Source: CBDCXF01 sp965223755 (GTDB lineage Bacteria > Acidobacteriota > Thermoanaerobaculia > Multivoradales > JAHEKO01). Taken from it: 64,000 nt of DNA. Below the pieces are notes generated by a model. It saw only the letters and a program-made list of their open reading frames with translations, did not search any database and was not told the DNA's origin. How positions within the stretch are numbered: position 1 is the first letter of the stretch; each line of letters starts with the position of its first letter. The stretch covers positions 620,001-684,000 of the forward strand of contig CBDCXF010000001.1 in assembly GCA_965223755.1 (NCBI GenBank). The letters run 5' to 3'. This document shows, piece by piece, positions 55,605 through 63,528 of the stretch. The position numbers and the translations under genes were made by a program.

Positions 55605-56444
55605 ATGCCGGAAGAGTTCGCCAAGGCACCGCCCGCAATCGTTTCCTTGACCACCGACTTCGGCCTCAGCGACGGATATGTCGCGGCGATGAAGGGCGTG
55701 ATCCTCTCCCGCGCTCCCCAGGCCAGCATTGTCGATATCAGTCACCAGGTGCGGTTTGGAGATGTTGCCGAAGCAGCCTACGTAGTGGCAGGTGTCGTGC
55801 CGACCTTTCCGGAGCACGCCATCCACGTGGTCGTGGTGGATCCCGGCGTCGGCAGCGATCGACGCCTCTTGTACGTCGAGGCCGCCAGCGGGCGTTTTCT
55901 AGCGCCGGACAACGGAGTGCTTTCGGCCTGGTTGGCTGACGCCAAAGTTCGTAGCGTTGAGAATTCGGAACTCTTCTGCGACGGCCTTTTTTTTGAGCCG
56001 GAGGGATCTACCTTCCACGGCCGCGATCGCTTTGCGCCGTTGGCCGCCGCCTTGATCAACGGCATCCAGACAGATGGTCTCGGACCCGAAATCGTTGACC
56101 CCTTGTCCCTGCCTCGGCCCCTGCTTGAACGTGGCGACCAGGAAGTTGTCGGCACCGTGATCCACATCGATCACTTCGGCAATGCCATCACCAACATCCC
56201 CTGGTCGTGGCTCGAAGGGCTCCCGCGCAAGGTCTGTACTTTGGTCGAAGGCCGGGCGATCTGTCGACGCGTCGATCACTACGCCGCGCTCCCCGATCGG
56301 AAGCCTGGTTTTCTGTGCGGCTCTCGCGGCACTCTCGAGATCGCTCTCAAGCAGGATTCCATCGCCAATGATTGGAGTATCGAGCGCGGCACTCAGGTAC
56401 GCGTCGGCATCGTCCGCCAGCAGGACCTTCGGTCCAAAAGCTGA
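55605..56444 (+). CDS. SAM hydroxide adenosyltransferase (DUF62 family)
   Basis: 279 residues. Family of the fluorinase/chlorinase fold; the plain bacterial members use water/hydroxide on S-adenosylmethionine to give adenosine and methionine. Seen: SLTTDFGLSDGYVAAMKGV, ISHQVRFGDV, VVVDPGVGSDRR, APDNGVLS, FHGRDRFAPLAA and the C-terminal barrel start IHIDHFGNAITNIP. The Asp/Arg/His set (DPGVG, FHGRD) is the one of hydroxide-type enzymes, and there is no halogenase-type context. It stands alone on the plus strand. Confidence 0.9.
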   Translation: MPEEFAKAPPAIVSLTTDFGLSDGYVAAMKGVILSRAPQASIVDISHQVRFGDVAEAAYVVAGVVPTFPEHAIHVVVVDPGVGSDRRLLYVEAASGRFLAPDNGVLSAWLADAKVRSVENSELFCDGLFFEPEGSTFHGRDRFAPLAAALINGIQTDGLGPEIVDPLSLPRPLLERGDQEVVGTVIHIDHFGNAITNIPWSWLEGLPRKVCTLVEGRAICRRVDHYAALPDRKPGFLCGSRGTLEIALKQDSIANDWSIERGTQVRVGIVRQQDLRSKS

Positions 56445-56578
56445 CTTTCTGCAGTCGGCTCGATGGCAGCGATAGCGCCCGTGCGCTCGATTACAGACCG
56501 GGGCGCTTGAGTTGCACTACAATCAGGCTTCGGACATAGGTAGGTCCTTGACTAGGTTTCTTGACCAAGGAGTATCCG

Positions 56579-56764
56579 ATGACTCGGTGGGAGTACAAGA
56601 TTATTAATATCCGCAGTGAAAATTACCGCCTGGACCCCAACGCGGCGACCGAATTGGATCGGCTCGGCGACGAGGGCTGGGAACTGATCTCGATTACCTC
56701 GGTGAATTTTAAGAGCGGGGCGACCGACAACATCGCTATGGTCTTCAAGCGTCCGGTTTCTTAG
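56579..56764 (+). CDS. DUF4177 family small protein
   Basis: 61 residues from ATG 56579, 7 bases after AAGGAG (an ATG/TTG at 56561 in the same frame overlaps that site). WEYKIINI at the start and LDRLGDEGWELISITS in the middle are the DUF4177 pattern; the function of the family is unknown. TACAAT at 56518-56523 may be its -10 box. It converges on the minus-strand gene ending at 56745, and the two 3' ends overlap by 20 bases. Confidence 0.8.
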   Translation: MTRWEYKIINIRSENYRLDPNAATELDRLGDEGWELISITSVNFKSGATDNIAMVFKRPVS

Positions 56765-56975
56765 CTGGCTTTCTAGCGGGGGGTGACGAACCCCGGCCGC
56801 GCCACAAGCGGGCGCCAACGTAGCCCAAGGCCAATGCGGTGGCGATAGCCGTCCACATTCCGGCTCTCCACCCCACTCCAAATTCGTCTTTTAGTGTTTG
56901 GCGTAGCTCCTGCGTCGCGTCGTCGAATTCGCAGCGCGCAGCCGCCAAGTCGCTACTCTGCGGCCGCCTCATCAT
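56745..56975 (-). CDS. Small single-span membrane protein
   Basis: 76 residues. A charged amphipathic N-terminal half (FDDATQELRQTLKDEFGVGW) precedes one membrane helix (WTAIATALALGYVGARL) and a basic Pro/Lys tail (PPARKPAKKPDA). It starts inside the last 23 bases of the holin-like gene, in another frame, an arrangement like the small partners often found beside YqjE/phage-holin-3-type proteins. No Shine-Dalgarno beyond CGGGG. Plausible but not certain to be real. Confidence 0.5.
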   Translation of the reverse strand: MMRRPQSSDLAAARCEFDDATQELRQTLKDEFGVGWRAGMWTAIATALALGYVGARLWRGRGSSPPARKPAKKPDA

Positions 56976-57357
56976 CCCCGGCGCTGATCCGCTTGCGAGC
57001 CCAACTGCGATGTTCGCGCCAGCGCCGTTTCACCATTGTCGCGGGTGGTTCAATCGACTTGAGCCGGCGGCGGCTGAACCAAAGCAAAAAGACAGCGGCC
57101 GCGCCGCAGATAAGCCCGAAAGCAAGAAACGCGGTCCAACGATCCAGCAACTGCGACAGTGCTTCGACCGCCGCCATCATCAGAGCGATGCCCGAGACCG
57201 CCAGCAACACCAAAGCGACACCGATGGTCACCATCGCGCTGGCGCTAATGCGAGCCGAACGCTTCATCTCGGAGCGCACTGCTTGCACTTCACTCGCGGC
57301 GACCTGTGCCACGGCACTGCCCAAGCGGGTCAGCGCCACCCAGGTGCGCGTCCTCAT
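56953..57357 (-). CDS. Phage holin family / YqjE-like membrane protein
   Basis: 134 residues. A basic-acidic helical N-terminus (QVAASEVQAVRSEMKRSARI) leads into two adjacent membrane helices (ISASAMVTIGVALVLLAVSGIAL and FLAFGLICGAAAVFLLWF, given in parts), then a strongly basic C-terminal stretch (RRRLKSIEPPATMVKRRWRE). This pattern fits the Phage_holin_3_6/YqjE family, which despite the name is usually chromosomal and linked with envelope or stress proteins. ATG 57357 overlaps the VWFA gene stop (ATGA), so it is part of the same operon. Confidence 0.75.
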   Translation of the reverse strand: MRTRTWVALTRLGSAVAQVAASEVQAVRSEMKRSARISASAMVTIGVALVLLAVSGIALMMAAVEALSQLLDRWTAFLAFGLICGAAAVFLLWFSRRRLKSIEPPATMVKRRWREHRSWARKRISAGDDEAAAE

Positions 57358-59063
57358 CCCAGGCCTCGCACCAGGAAGTCGTGGGTCACATAGCTGTTCT
57401 TGGCTCCCAGCTCATCGCGAATGCCGATGGCGACGCGATGCGCGCCCGGGCGCATGCGCAGCTCTAAGCGGTAGGGAAAGTCGAGTTCGCGCAACTGCTC
57501 GACCTTGTCGTTGGGCAGTTCCAGCGGAACATCGAGGTTCGCGACGTCGCTCACTCCGCCTTCTTCATCCATTGCCGATACGTAGATGGTGAGCTGCCCT
57601 TGATGAAAGTCCTCGCGCGGCAGCAGCGTCAGAGACGAAACCGGGACCTGTAGCCAGGCAACGACGTCAAAGAGACCGTCGTCGCGCGGATTCATCGCCG
57701 CCAACTGAACGCTGGCACCGAAGGCGTTCTCTTCGAGACCGAAGCGAAGAGTCGCCAGTGTCTCGTCTTCGGTCCGTTCGGCGATGGTCTGCTCGCGAAA
57801 GCTCTTGCGATGTCGAACCACCGCCTTCTTGTGCCCTTCAACTTCAACCTTGAGGCGATGACCTCTCCCTGATACCTGGCTGGCCGGCATGTACCCGAGC
57901 GAGTAGTAATCGTCGAAATCCGAGCGCACCCGTTCGAGACCCGGACCGGGGTTGTTGGTGTTCAAGATCGCGAAGCCACCGGTCTGATCCGCCAGCAAGC
58001 GCAACGGTTCCTGGTGATTGCGGATGTAGACGCTATCGACGAAGCCACCGAGCCCTGCCTGCCCGGTCGTCATCGACTGCACGCTGCCGGCCGCGTAAGG
58101 CCGCAATCCGGCGGCATCCAAGGTGTAAAAGGCGACTCCACCGCTCGCCGCGGAATTGGCCAAGGAGCGAAATTCACGCGTGAGATCGTAGTCCAGCGCC
58201 CGCAACTGCACCGCCGTGGTGCTGAATTTCCGTTGCAAAGCGTAGAAGGCGGACTCGGCTGCCCGCATCGGCATGCCATCGCTGACGTGCAGAATCGCCT
58301 TGCGGCCACGCAAGCCAGCCAACTGGGAAACAAAATCTTGCAACGCACGCACCGTGAAACGCAGGTCACTGAGAGTTGACTCGGCATAGGTCTGCACCGA
58401 AATCGTCGCCAGGTTCTCCGAGTCAGCCTCGTCGATATCGCGCATCACTTGACGCCGGTCGGAGTCCGCCGCCACCGCGTGGCCAGTGAATTTTTCCAGT
58501 TCCAACAATTTGGCGTGCAGCAAGCTGCGATCGGTGTTGAACGGAGCTTGTACGTGCAACGTACGGTCATAGGACACCAACATCACCTGGTCTTCCGGTT
58601 CCAGCAACGTCTGCAAGAACTCCCGCACATAGCGGAACACTCGATTGCGGTTGTACGGGCGAATGTTGAAGTTGTCGACATAGACCACCAGGTGAAGCGG
58701 TCCCGTTTCTTCCTCAACTACAACAGCGGTTTGTTCGGCCTCCGCGGCTTCCGAAGGCACCAGCTCCACTTTCTTGGTGCCTCCTTCGACCGCGTAGAAA
58801 TTGCTGATCACAACCTCCTTGCCGTCCTCGAGCAGGGTGAAGTCCTCGCGCGTCAGACCGCGAATCGGGTTGCCGTCCTTGTCGGTGACCCGGACATCCA
58901 CATTAACGACGACAACGTCGACGTTTTCGCTAAAGGGCGTCTCGGCCCCCAATTCAGGTGTCAGTTCGGACGTCTGCTGGTCTTGAGAGAAAGCTGGTGT
59001 CAAGCTCACCAGCCACGACACCAGCACGGTCGTCGCGAGCCGATTCGATCGCGGAATCCACAT
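57354..59063 (-). CDS. Secreted VWFA-related protein (acidobacterial type), second copy
   Basis: 569 residues. A signal peptide (ATTVLVSWLVSLTPAFSQ) is followed by a beta region VVVVNVDVRVTDKDGNPIRGLTREDFTLLEDGKE (in pieces) typical of TIGR03436 'VWFA-related acidobacterial domain' proteins, then a von Willebrand A-like domain (about 120-340: LHLVVYVDNFNIRP, DQVMLVSYDR, GRKAILHVSDGMP). The canonical DxSxS metal motif is absent (VDNFNIR instead). The C-terminal third is beta-rich with LRMRPGAHRVAIGIRDELG. Likely periplasmic or surface exposed; function unknown. It lies 20 bases after a homologous gene. Confidence 0.82.
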   Translation of the reverse strand: MWIPRSNRLATTVLVSWLVSLTPAFSQDQQTSELTPELGAETPFSENVDVVVVNVDVRVTDKDGNPIRGLTREDFTLLEDGKEVVISNFYAVEGGTKKVELVPSEAAEAEQTAVVVEEETGPLHLVVYVDNFNIRPYNRNRVFRYVREFLQTLLEPEDQVMLVSYDRTLHVQAPFNTDRSLLHAKLLELEKFTGHAVAADSDRRQVMRDIDEADSENLATISVQTYAESTLSDLRFTVRALQDFVSQLAGLRGRKAILHVSDGMPMRAAESAFYALQRKFSTTAVQLRALDYDLTREFRSLANSAASGGVAFYTLDAAGLRPYAAGSVQSMTTGQAGLGGFVDSVYIRNHQEPLRLLADQTGGFAILNTNNPGPGLERVRSDFDDYYSLGYMPASQVSGRGHRLKVEVEGHKKAVVRHRKSFREQTIAERTEDETLATLRFGLEENAFGASVQLAAMNPRDDGLFDVVAWLQVPVSSLTLLPREDFHQGQLTIYVSAMDEEGGVSDVANLDVPLELPNDKVEQLRELDFPYRLELRMRPGAHRVAIGIRDELGAKNSYVTHDFLVRGLG

Positions 59064-59083
59064 TATTTTGTCTGGCGTTGAGC

Positions 59084-60766
59084 CTACGGACTGATTTCCG
59101 CCGACCCGGAAATCATCGTACCACTGGTCGGATCGTAGACGGCAACGACGACTTCATGCCGCTGTTTACGCATCTTCAAGTCAGTTTTGTAAGGGTAGAC
59201 CGAGTCTTCAGTGGGGACTCCGCGCCCTTTGAGCTGAATCGGAATCACGGGAATATCGGCTCGATCGCCGCGGGAATCGATCACCGCAATGCGCAATTCG
59301 AGATTGGCGGCGGTATTGACTCCTTCGCCAGTCGGCAGGAATGCAACATCGCCGAGCGGAATCTCCAGCTCGACGGGTACTTGAACTCGGCCCATTCCGG
59401 CCCGTTCGGGACGCCCGAACTTGAGATCCAAGCGCTTGCCCGGCAGCGGAGCACCAAACAAAACCGAGCCTTCGACCGCCATGGTGGTCTCTGCCCGCCG
59501 CGACAGATCCAGATAGTCCTTGCGCATGCGGACCTTCAAGCCGGGCCGATCTACGGTGACCTGGACATCGTGGACCGAGTCGTCCCCTTTCCACTGCGGA
59601 GTGAAGCCGAGCCAGTAGTAGGACCGCGTGTCCGACACCACTCGCTCCATCGCCACCCGACGCTGGGAGTTGAAGTACGCCTCGCCACCGGTTTCGTCAG
59701 CTAGAAACTCGAGGGACGCGTGGACTTCCCGCTCCCGCAGAAACGAAGAAGTCTGCGAGAGGGTTGCTCGCTGCGCCGAGCCAATGCTGGCGTCAGGGGC
59801 GGACTGCGCCATGCCTTCAGCGTCCACTGGATAGATGGTGTAGCCGAGACGATTGGCGGTGTCGCTGAGATCGCGAAAAAGATCGCCGGGCCCCGCCTCA
59901 CGACCCCAGAGGTACGCAGTACGGCCACTCCCCGCGACCACGAACTGGGCCGGAAAGAAGGGCCATCCGCCCATCACCAAAATCATCACTTTGCGCCCAG
60001 GAGGTGACGCGAAACTGCGTAGCGTGGCTCCCGCCGCGCGCACTGATCGTTCAACTTGAGAAGTGACCAGATTGGCATAGAAACGCTCTTCGGGTGTCAG
60101 GTCGGAAAAGAAGGCTCGTGACCCAAAGGTTGCGCCTCCCCCCTCGAAGTTCTGTACCGCATCTGCTCCCAGACGAAACTCTTCGCTTTCTTCGAGCAGG
60201 CTTTCAAAGTCGAACCGGCGTCGCTCGGCGATGCGTTGCAGACCGCTCGACGGCAGATCCTTGAGCTCTTCAAAAGCGGCACGAATGTCGGCGGGTTGCT
60301 GGCTCCAGCTCGATATCATTTCCGGTGAGCGACCATCCCAGTTGACCACCGCCACCCGGTCTTGCGGACCGAGGAGAGCTAGATCTTCAGCCAGTTCACG
60401 GACGACGAGATTGCGATCCCGCGGCAAAGTGAAGTAACTGTCCACAAAGACCAGGTAACTCGTCCCCACCGGCTCCCCAGGAGCCAGCCCCGGCAGCGAT
60501 CCATCGTCGTCGGTGGCCTCCACCGCGATGCCACCCCGCACCTCGTTGAAGAACTCGATCGGTACGTCTTCACCGTCCACCTGCAGACGAAAATCCGATC
60601 GATCCAGACCCGCAACACGGTTGCCGTCGCCATCCTCGACCACCACCTCGAGGTTGACGACGCGTACATCAATGACATCGCCAAAAAGACCCGGTACCGC
60701 TTCTTGGGCGACAAGAGCCGGGCTCACCAGTAAAGCGGACAGGCACAGAGCGCATATTTTTCTCAT
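59084..60766 (-). CDS. Secreted VWFA-related protein (acidobacterial type), first copy
   Basis: 560 residues from ATG 60766, behind GGAGAAAACG. A signal peptide (CALCLSALLVSPALVAQ) precedes DVRVVNLEVVVEDGDGNRVAGLDRSDFRLQVDG (in pieces), the same N-terminal beta module as its neighbour, and an A-like domain (TSYLVFVDSYFT, DRVAVVNWDG, GRKVMILVMGGWPF). Again the DxSxS motif is replaced (VDSYFT). The end repeats the neighbour's plan (LKMRKQRHEVVVAVYD). The two genes look like an old tandem duplication that has diverged strongly. It follows the ypdA-like gene by 56 bases. Confidence 0.82.
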   Translation of the reverse strand: MRKICALCLSALLVSPALVAQEAVPGLFGDVIDVRVVNLEVVVEDGDGNRVAGLDRSDFRLQVDGEDVPIEFFNEVRGGIAVEATDDDGSLPGLAPGEPVGTSYLVFVDSYFTLPRDRNLVVRELAEDLALLGPQDRVAVVNWDGRSPEMISSWSQQPADIRAAFEELKDLPSSGLQRIAERRRFDFESLLEESEEFRLGADAVQNFEGGGATFGSRAFFSDLTPEERFYANLVTSQVERSVRAAGATLRSFASPPGRKVMILVMGGWPFFPAQFVVAGSGRTAYLWGREAGPGDLFRDLSDTANRLGYTIYPVDAEGMAQSAPDASIGSAQRATLSQTSSFLREREVHASLEFLADETGGEAYFNSQRRVAMERVVSDTRSYYWLGFTPQWKGDDSVHDVQVTVDRPGLKVRMRKDYLDLSRRAETTMAVEGSVLFGAPLPGKRLDLKFGRPERAGMGRVQVPVELEIPLGDVAFLPTGEGVNTAANLELRIAVIDSRGDRADIPVIPIQLKGRGVPTEDSVYPYKTDLKMRKQRHEVVVAVYDPTSGTMISGSAEISP

Positions 60767-60822
60767 CGTTTTCTCCGACAGTACTCTCAACAGCGAGCCA
60801 ATAAGCAAAGCCCGTACCGACT

Positions 60823-61824
60823 TCAATCACTCAGACCAAGCCGCACCGCGGCGACGATGCGCAAAGCGTGGTCACGAGAGTTTTCGATGAAGATCCTATT
60901 GGTGTCGAGGCCGGCTTGCAGTGAACCGGCGATGTAGAAACCCGGAACGTTGCTCTCACAGGTCTCGGCGTCCACTTGCGGCACCAAGGTGTCCCGATCG
61001 ACGACGACTCCGGCGTCCTCAAACAGTTGCATTTCGGGCTCATAACCGATCAAAACGTAGACCGCATCAACCTCTAGACTCGAAACTCCATCGGAATCGG
61101 CCAGGAGCACCGTCCCACCGCCCTCGAAGCTCTGAACCGTAGTTTGATAGCGAGCTTCAAAGGCGCCTTCGGCGACGCGGTTCTCAAAATCCGGCTTGAG
61201 CCAGTACTTGACCGAATTCTTGAGCGCCGCGCCACGATGGACCACCACTACTTCGGCTCCGGCCCGCCATAACTCGATGGCTGTTTCCGCAGCAGAGTTT
61301 CCTCCGCCCACGACCAGAACGCGCTCTCCATAGTGCGGATAGGGCTCGCGATAGCGATGGTGAACCCAAGGTAAGTCTTCTCCCTCAACGCCGAGTCGCC
61401 GCGGAAAGTCAAAGTAGCCCATCGCCGCGGCGACGTTCCGCGCGCGCAGTTCAAGCACCTGCCCTTCCCGTTCGGCCTCGATGGTAAAGATTCCGTCCCC
61501 GCCTCGGCTTGCGCGCAGAACCTTTATGTGAGGAGCGATCGGAATCCCGTAACGACGGATGACCGACTGGTAGTAGATGATGGCCTGGCGGCGGCTCGGT
61601 TTGGGTTCCGGATTGGTGAACGGAATGTCGGCGATCTCAAGCAGATCCGTCGTGGTAAAGAAGCGCATGTGGGTTGGAAACTGCAGCAAGCTCGCCAACG
61701 CCGGCCCTTGATCCACCACCAGCACATCCAAGTCCGCCCGCCGGGCGGCAGCACCAATGGCCACACCGGTGGGGCCCGCTCCGATGGTCAGCAACTGATA
61801 CACACGATCGGGGTCTAGCCTCAT
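60823..61824 (-). CDS. ypdA: YpdA-type FAD/NADPH disulfide reductase (bacillithiol disulfide reductase family)
   Basis: 333 residues. ATG 61824 overlaps the thiD stop (ATGA). FAD-binding GAGPTGVAIGAAARRADLDV (in parts) at the N-terminus, NADPH-binding VLVVGGGNSAAETAIELWRAG in the middle, and a late FYIAGSLQAG. FPTHMRFFTTTDLLEIADIPF is characteristic of YpdA rather than thioredoxin reductase, and there is no CxxC redox pair. YpdA reduces oxidised bacillithiol. If the assignment is right, the cell should encode BshA, BshB and BshC elsewhere. Confidence 0.85.
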   Translation of the reverse strand: MRLDPDRVYQLLTIGAGPTGVAIGAAARRADLDVLVVDQGPALASLLQFPTHMRFFTTTDLLEIADIPFTNPEPKPSRRQAIIYYQSVIRRYGIPIAPHIKVLRASRGGDGIFTIEAEREGQVLELRARNVAAAMGYFDFPRRLGVEGEDLPWVHHRYREPYPHYGERVLVVGGGNSAAETAIELWRAGAEVVVVHRGAALKNSVKYWLKPDFENRVAEGAFEARYQTTVQSFEGGGTVLLADSDGVSSLEVDAVYVLIGYEPEMQLFEDAGVVVDRDTLVPQVDAETCESNVPGFYIAGSLQAGLDTNRIFIENSRDHALRIVAAVRLGLSD

Positions 61825-62603
61825 GGCAACACCTCTCCTCCACTGCCCAGTTCACGAGCTTGGGCGACCTGCTCGGCGACGAAGTTGCCCGCCGCCTCGA
61901 CCGCCGCGGGTGGCGCCACGCCTCGTGCCAACCCGACCGTCGCGGCCGTGGCAAAGGCGCATCCAGTGCCGCGCACCCAGGCCTTGCTCACCCGGCGGCG
62001 CCGCAAAGCCAACACTTCGTCACCATCGGACATCCAATCCACCACTTCATCTCCCTCACTTTCGCCACCATCGGTTTCATCGCCGCCGGTGACCACGCAC
62101 CAACCCCGAGCTGGCGCCAGATCCTCAGCTAGTATTTTTGCGACCGTGGAAGTGTCTGCTGCGTCATCTCCGCTCAGAGCGCGCGCCTCACGAAGATTGG
62201 GGGTCAGCAAGGTCGCTTCAGATGCGAGATCGCGCATCGCCGTTACCGTCGCCTCATCGACAAGCCGACGACCGGCTCCGGCCCAAATGACTGGATCGAT
62301 GACCAAAGGAGGCCGGTTGGATTCCAGATACGTGCGGTGAATGGATTCGACACACTCGGGCGAGATAACCAGCCCCAATTTCCAAGCACTGACTTCCAAA
62401 TCCTCCAACAGCAAGTCGATTTGCGCCGCCACCACTTCGATCGGCACGGCATCGACCCTTGCAACGCGTCCGGTGTTCTGACTCACAATTGCGGTCGCTA
62501 CGCCACCGGCATGAACGCCGAGCGATCGCGCCGTCGCGAGATCGCGTCCGAGCCCGGCCGCGGCGGACGGATCCCATCCCCCGATAGCGAGAATCGTGGT
62601 CAT
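61821..62603 (-). CDS. thiD: Hydroxymethylpyrimidine/phosphomethylpyrimidine kinase
   Basis: 260 residues. Ribokinase fold: AIGGWDPSAAAGLGRDLATA at the start (substrate-binding GxDxSxGAG-like loop, with Trp-Asp-Pro variant), VIDPVIWAGAG, LLTPNLREARAL and the late anion-hole VRGTGCAFATAATVG. It phosphorylates HMP and HMP-P in thiamine synthesis. It is somewhat diverged (GGWDPSAAAG), so a related pyridoxal/HMP kinase is possible. It begins four bases after the lgt stop. No TPP riboswitch is visible. Confidence 0.87.
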   Translation of the reverse strand: MTTILAIGGWDPSAAAGLGRDLATARSLGVHAGGVATAIVSQNTGRVARVDAVPIEVVAAQIDLLLEDLEVSAWKLGLVISPECVESIHRTYLESNRPPLVIDPVIWAGAGRRLVDEATVTAMRDLASEATLLTPNLREARALSGDDAADTSTVAKILAEDLAPARGWCVVTGGDETDGGESEGDEVVDWMSDGDEVLALRRRRVSKAWVRGTGCAFATAATVGLARGVAPPAAVEAAGNFVAEQVAQARELGSGGEVLP

Positions 62604-62607
62604 TTAG

Positions 62608-63402
62608 CTAACCAGTGCCGGCTGAAGAGTCTCTGCCACGGAACCACAACGCGGTAAGCACCACGATGACACCGATGCTGATCAACTGAGCCAGAGTCAA
62701 GGTGCCGAAGAAGCGGTCGTCTTTGGCGCGCAAGAACTCGACTAAGAAACGTTCCAACGCCAGCAACCAAAACACGAAGATGGCTGTCTGCCCGGGAGCC
62801 CAGCGCAGAAAACGCTTGCGGCCCCACAGCCAGATCGCGGTCGCGGCCAGAGTCTCGTAAATCTGTGTCGGGTGGACGCGAACCAGGTCGCTCGCGGCTC
62901 CCTCGACCTCGACGTTGAAAGCATCGCGGAGAGCCCCCACAGTGGTTGGCGGAAGCCCAACTGGGAACTCCACGCCCCATGGCAACCCCGTTGGAACGCC
63001 GTAGTCGTCGCCGACCAAAAAGCATCCGACGCGTCCTACCGCGTAGCCGAGAGCGAGACCGAGTGCCGAACTGTCCGCGACCTGACGAATGTCCAGCTTG
63101 CGACGACGTGCCGTCCACCAAACCCCGGCTGCGCCAAGAAGAAACCCTCCGTACCAAACCAAACCCGCGCGGCTGAATAACAAAGACATGTCGCCATACA
63201 GAATCGCGTAGTAGAGCTTGGCGCCGAGAATGCCTCCGATTCCGGCAGCCAGGAGTAAAGCGCTGGCGTCTTCGTCGTTTCCAGCTTGGCGCCTCTTCAG
63301 GCCGTTGGAAAGCTGCCAGTAGGCGGCGAGAAAGGCCAGCATCATCATGATGCCGAACGGACTGATGCTGAGAGATCCAATACTGAAGAGTTCTTCGATC
63401 AA
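62608..63402 (-). CDS. lgt: Prolipoprotein diacylglyceryl transferase
   Basis: 264 residues from TTG 63402, 8 bases after GGGAG. Seven hydrophobic segments. It transfers diacylglycerol to the lipobox cysteine at the inner membrane. Motifs: VWYGGFLLG, where E. coli has FHGGL with the essential His103, so Tyr replaces His; RVGCFLVGDDYGVP, the RIGNFINGE-equivalent with Cys for Asn; HPTQIYE; and LERFLVEFLRAKDDRFFG with the second essential Arg. These differences match an alternate Lgt subtype rather than a broken gene. It heads the minus-strand operon lgt-thiD-ypdA-VWFA-VWFA. Confidence 0.92.
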   Translation of the reverse strand: MIEELFSIGSLSISPFGIMMMLAFLAAYWQLSNGLKRRQAGNDEDASALLLAAGIGGILGAKLYYAILYGDMSLLFSRAGLVWYGGFLLGAAGVWWTARRRKLDIRQVADSSALGLALGYAVGRVGCFLVGDDYGVPTGLPWGVEFPVGLPPTTVGALRDAFNVEVEGAASDLVRVHPTQIYETLAATAIWLWGRKRFLRWAPGQTAIFVFWLLALERFLVEFLRAKDDRFFGTLTLAQLISIGVIVVLTALWFRGRDSSAGTG

Positions 63403-63491
63403 GTCTTTTCTCCCGCGCGCATCGTACCAACCACGCCCGATTCACCCTACTGTGTTCCCGTTGCTAACTTTGCGGACGCATCCCTCGGTGG

Positions 63492-63522
63492 TTGAAGCCT
63501 CGGCCGCAGTCTCCAATACAAT
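63492..63522 (+). promoter_or_regulatory. Possible promoter of the nrnA-like gene, giving a leaderless mRNA
   Basis: TTGAAG (63492-63497), 19 bases, TACAAT (63517-63522), then six bases to the GTG at 63529. The expected +1 coincides with the start codon. No Shine-Dalgarno sequence is present, which fits a leaderless transcript. Confidence 0.4.
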
Positions 63523-63528
63523 CTTCGA

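Noticed and set aside
55605..56444. SAM-dependent halogenase (fluorinase/chlorinase)
   Set aside because: The motifs and stand-alone setting fit the common hydroxide adenosyltransferase type; no halometabolite genes are near.
56953..57357. Prophage remnant, because of the holin-like protein
   Set aside because: No other phage gene occurs, and this family is mostly chromosomal; it is embedded in a conserved-looking operon.
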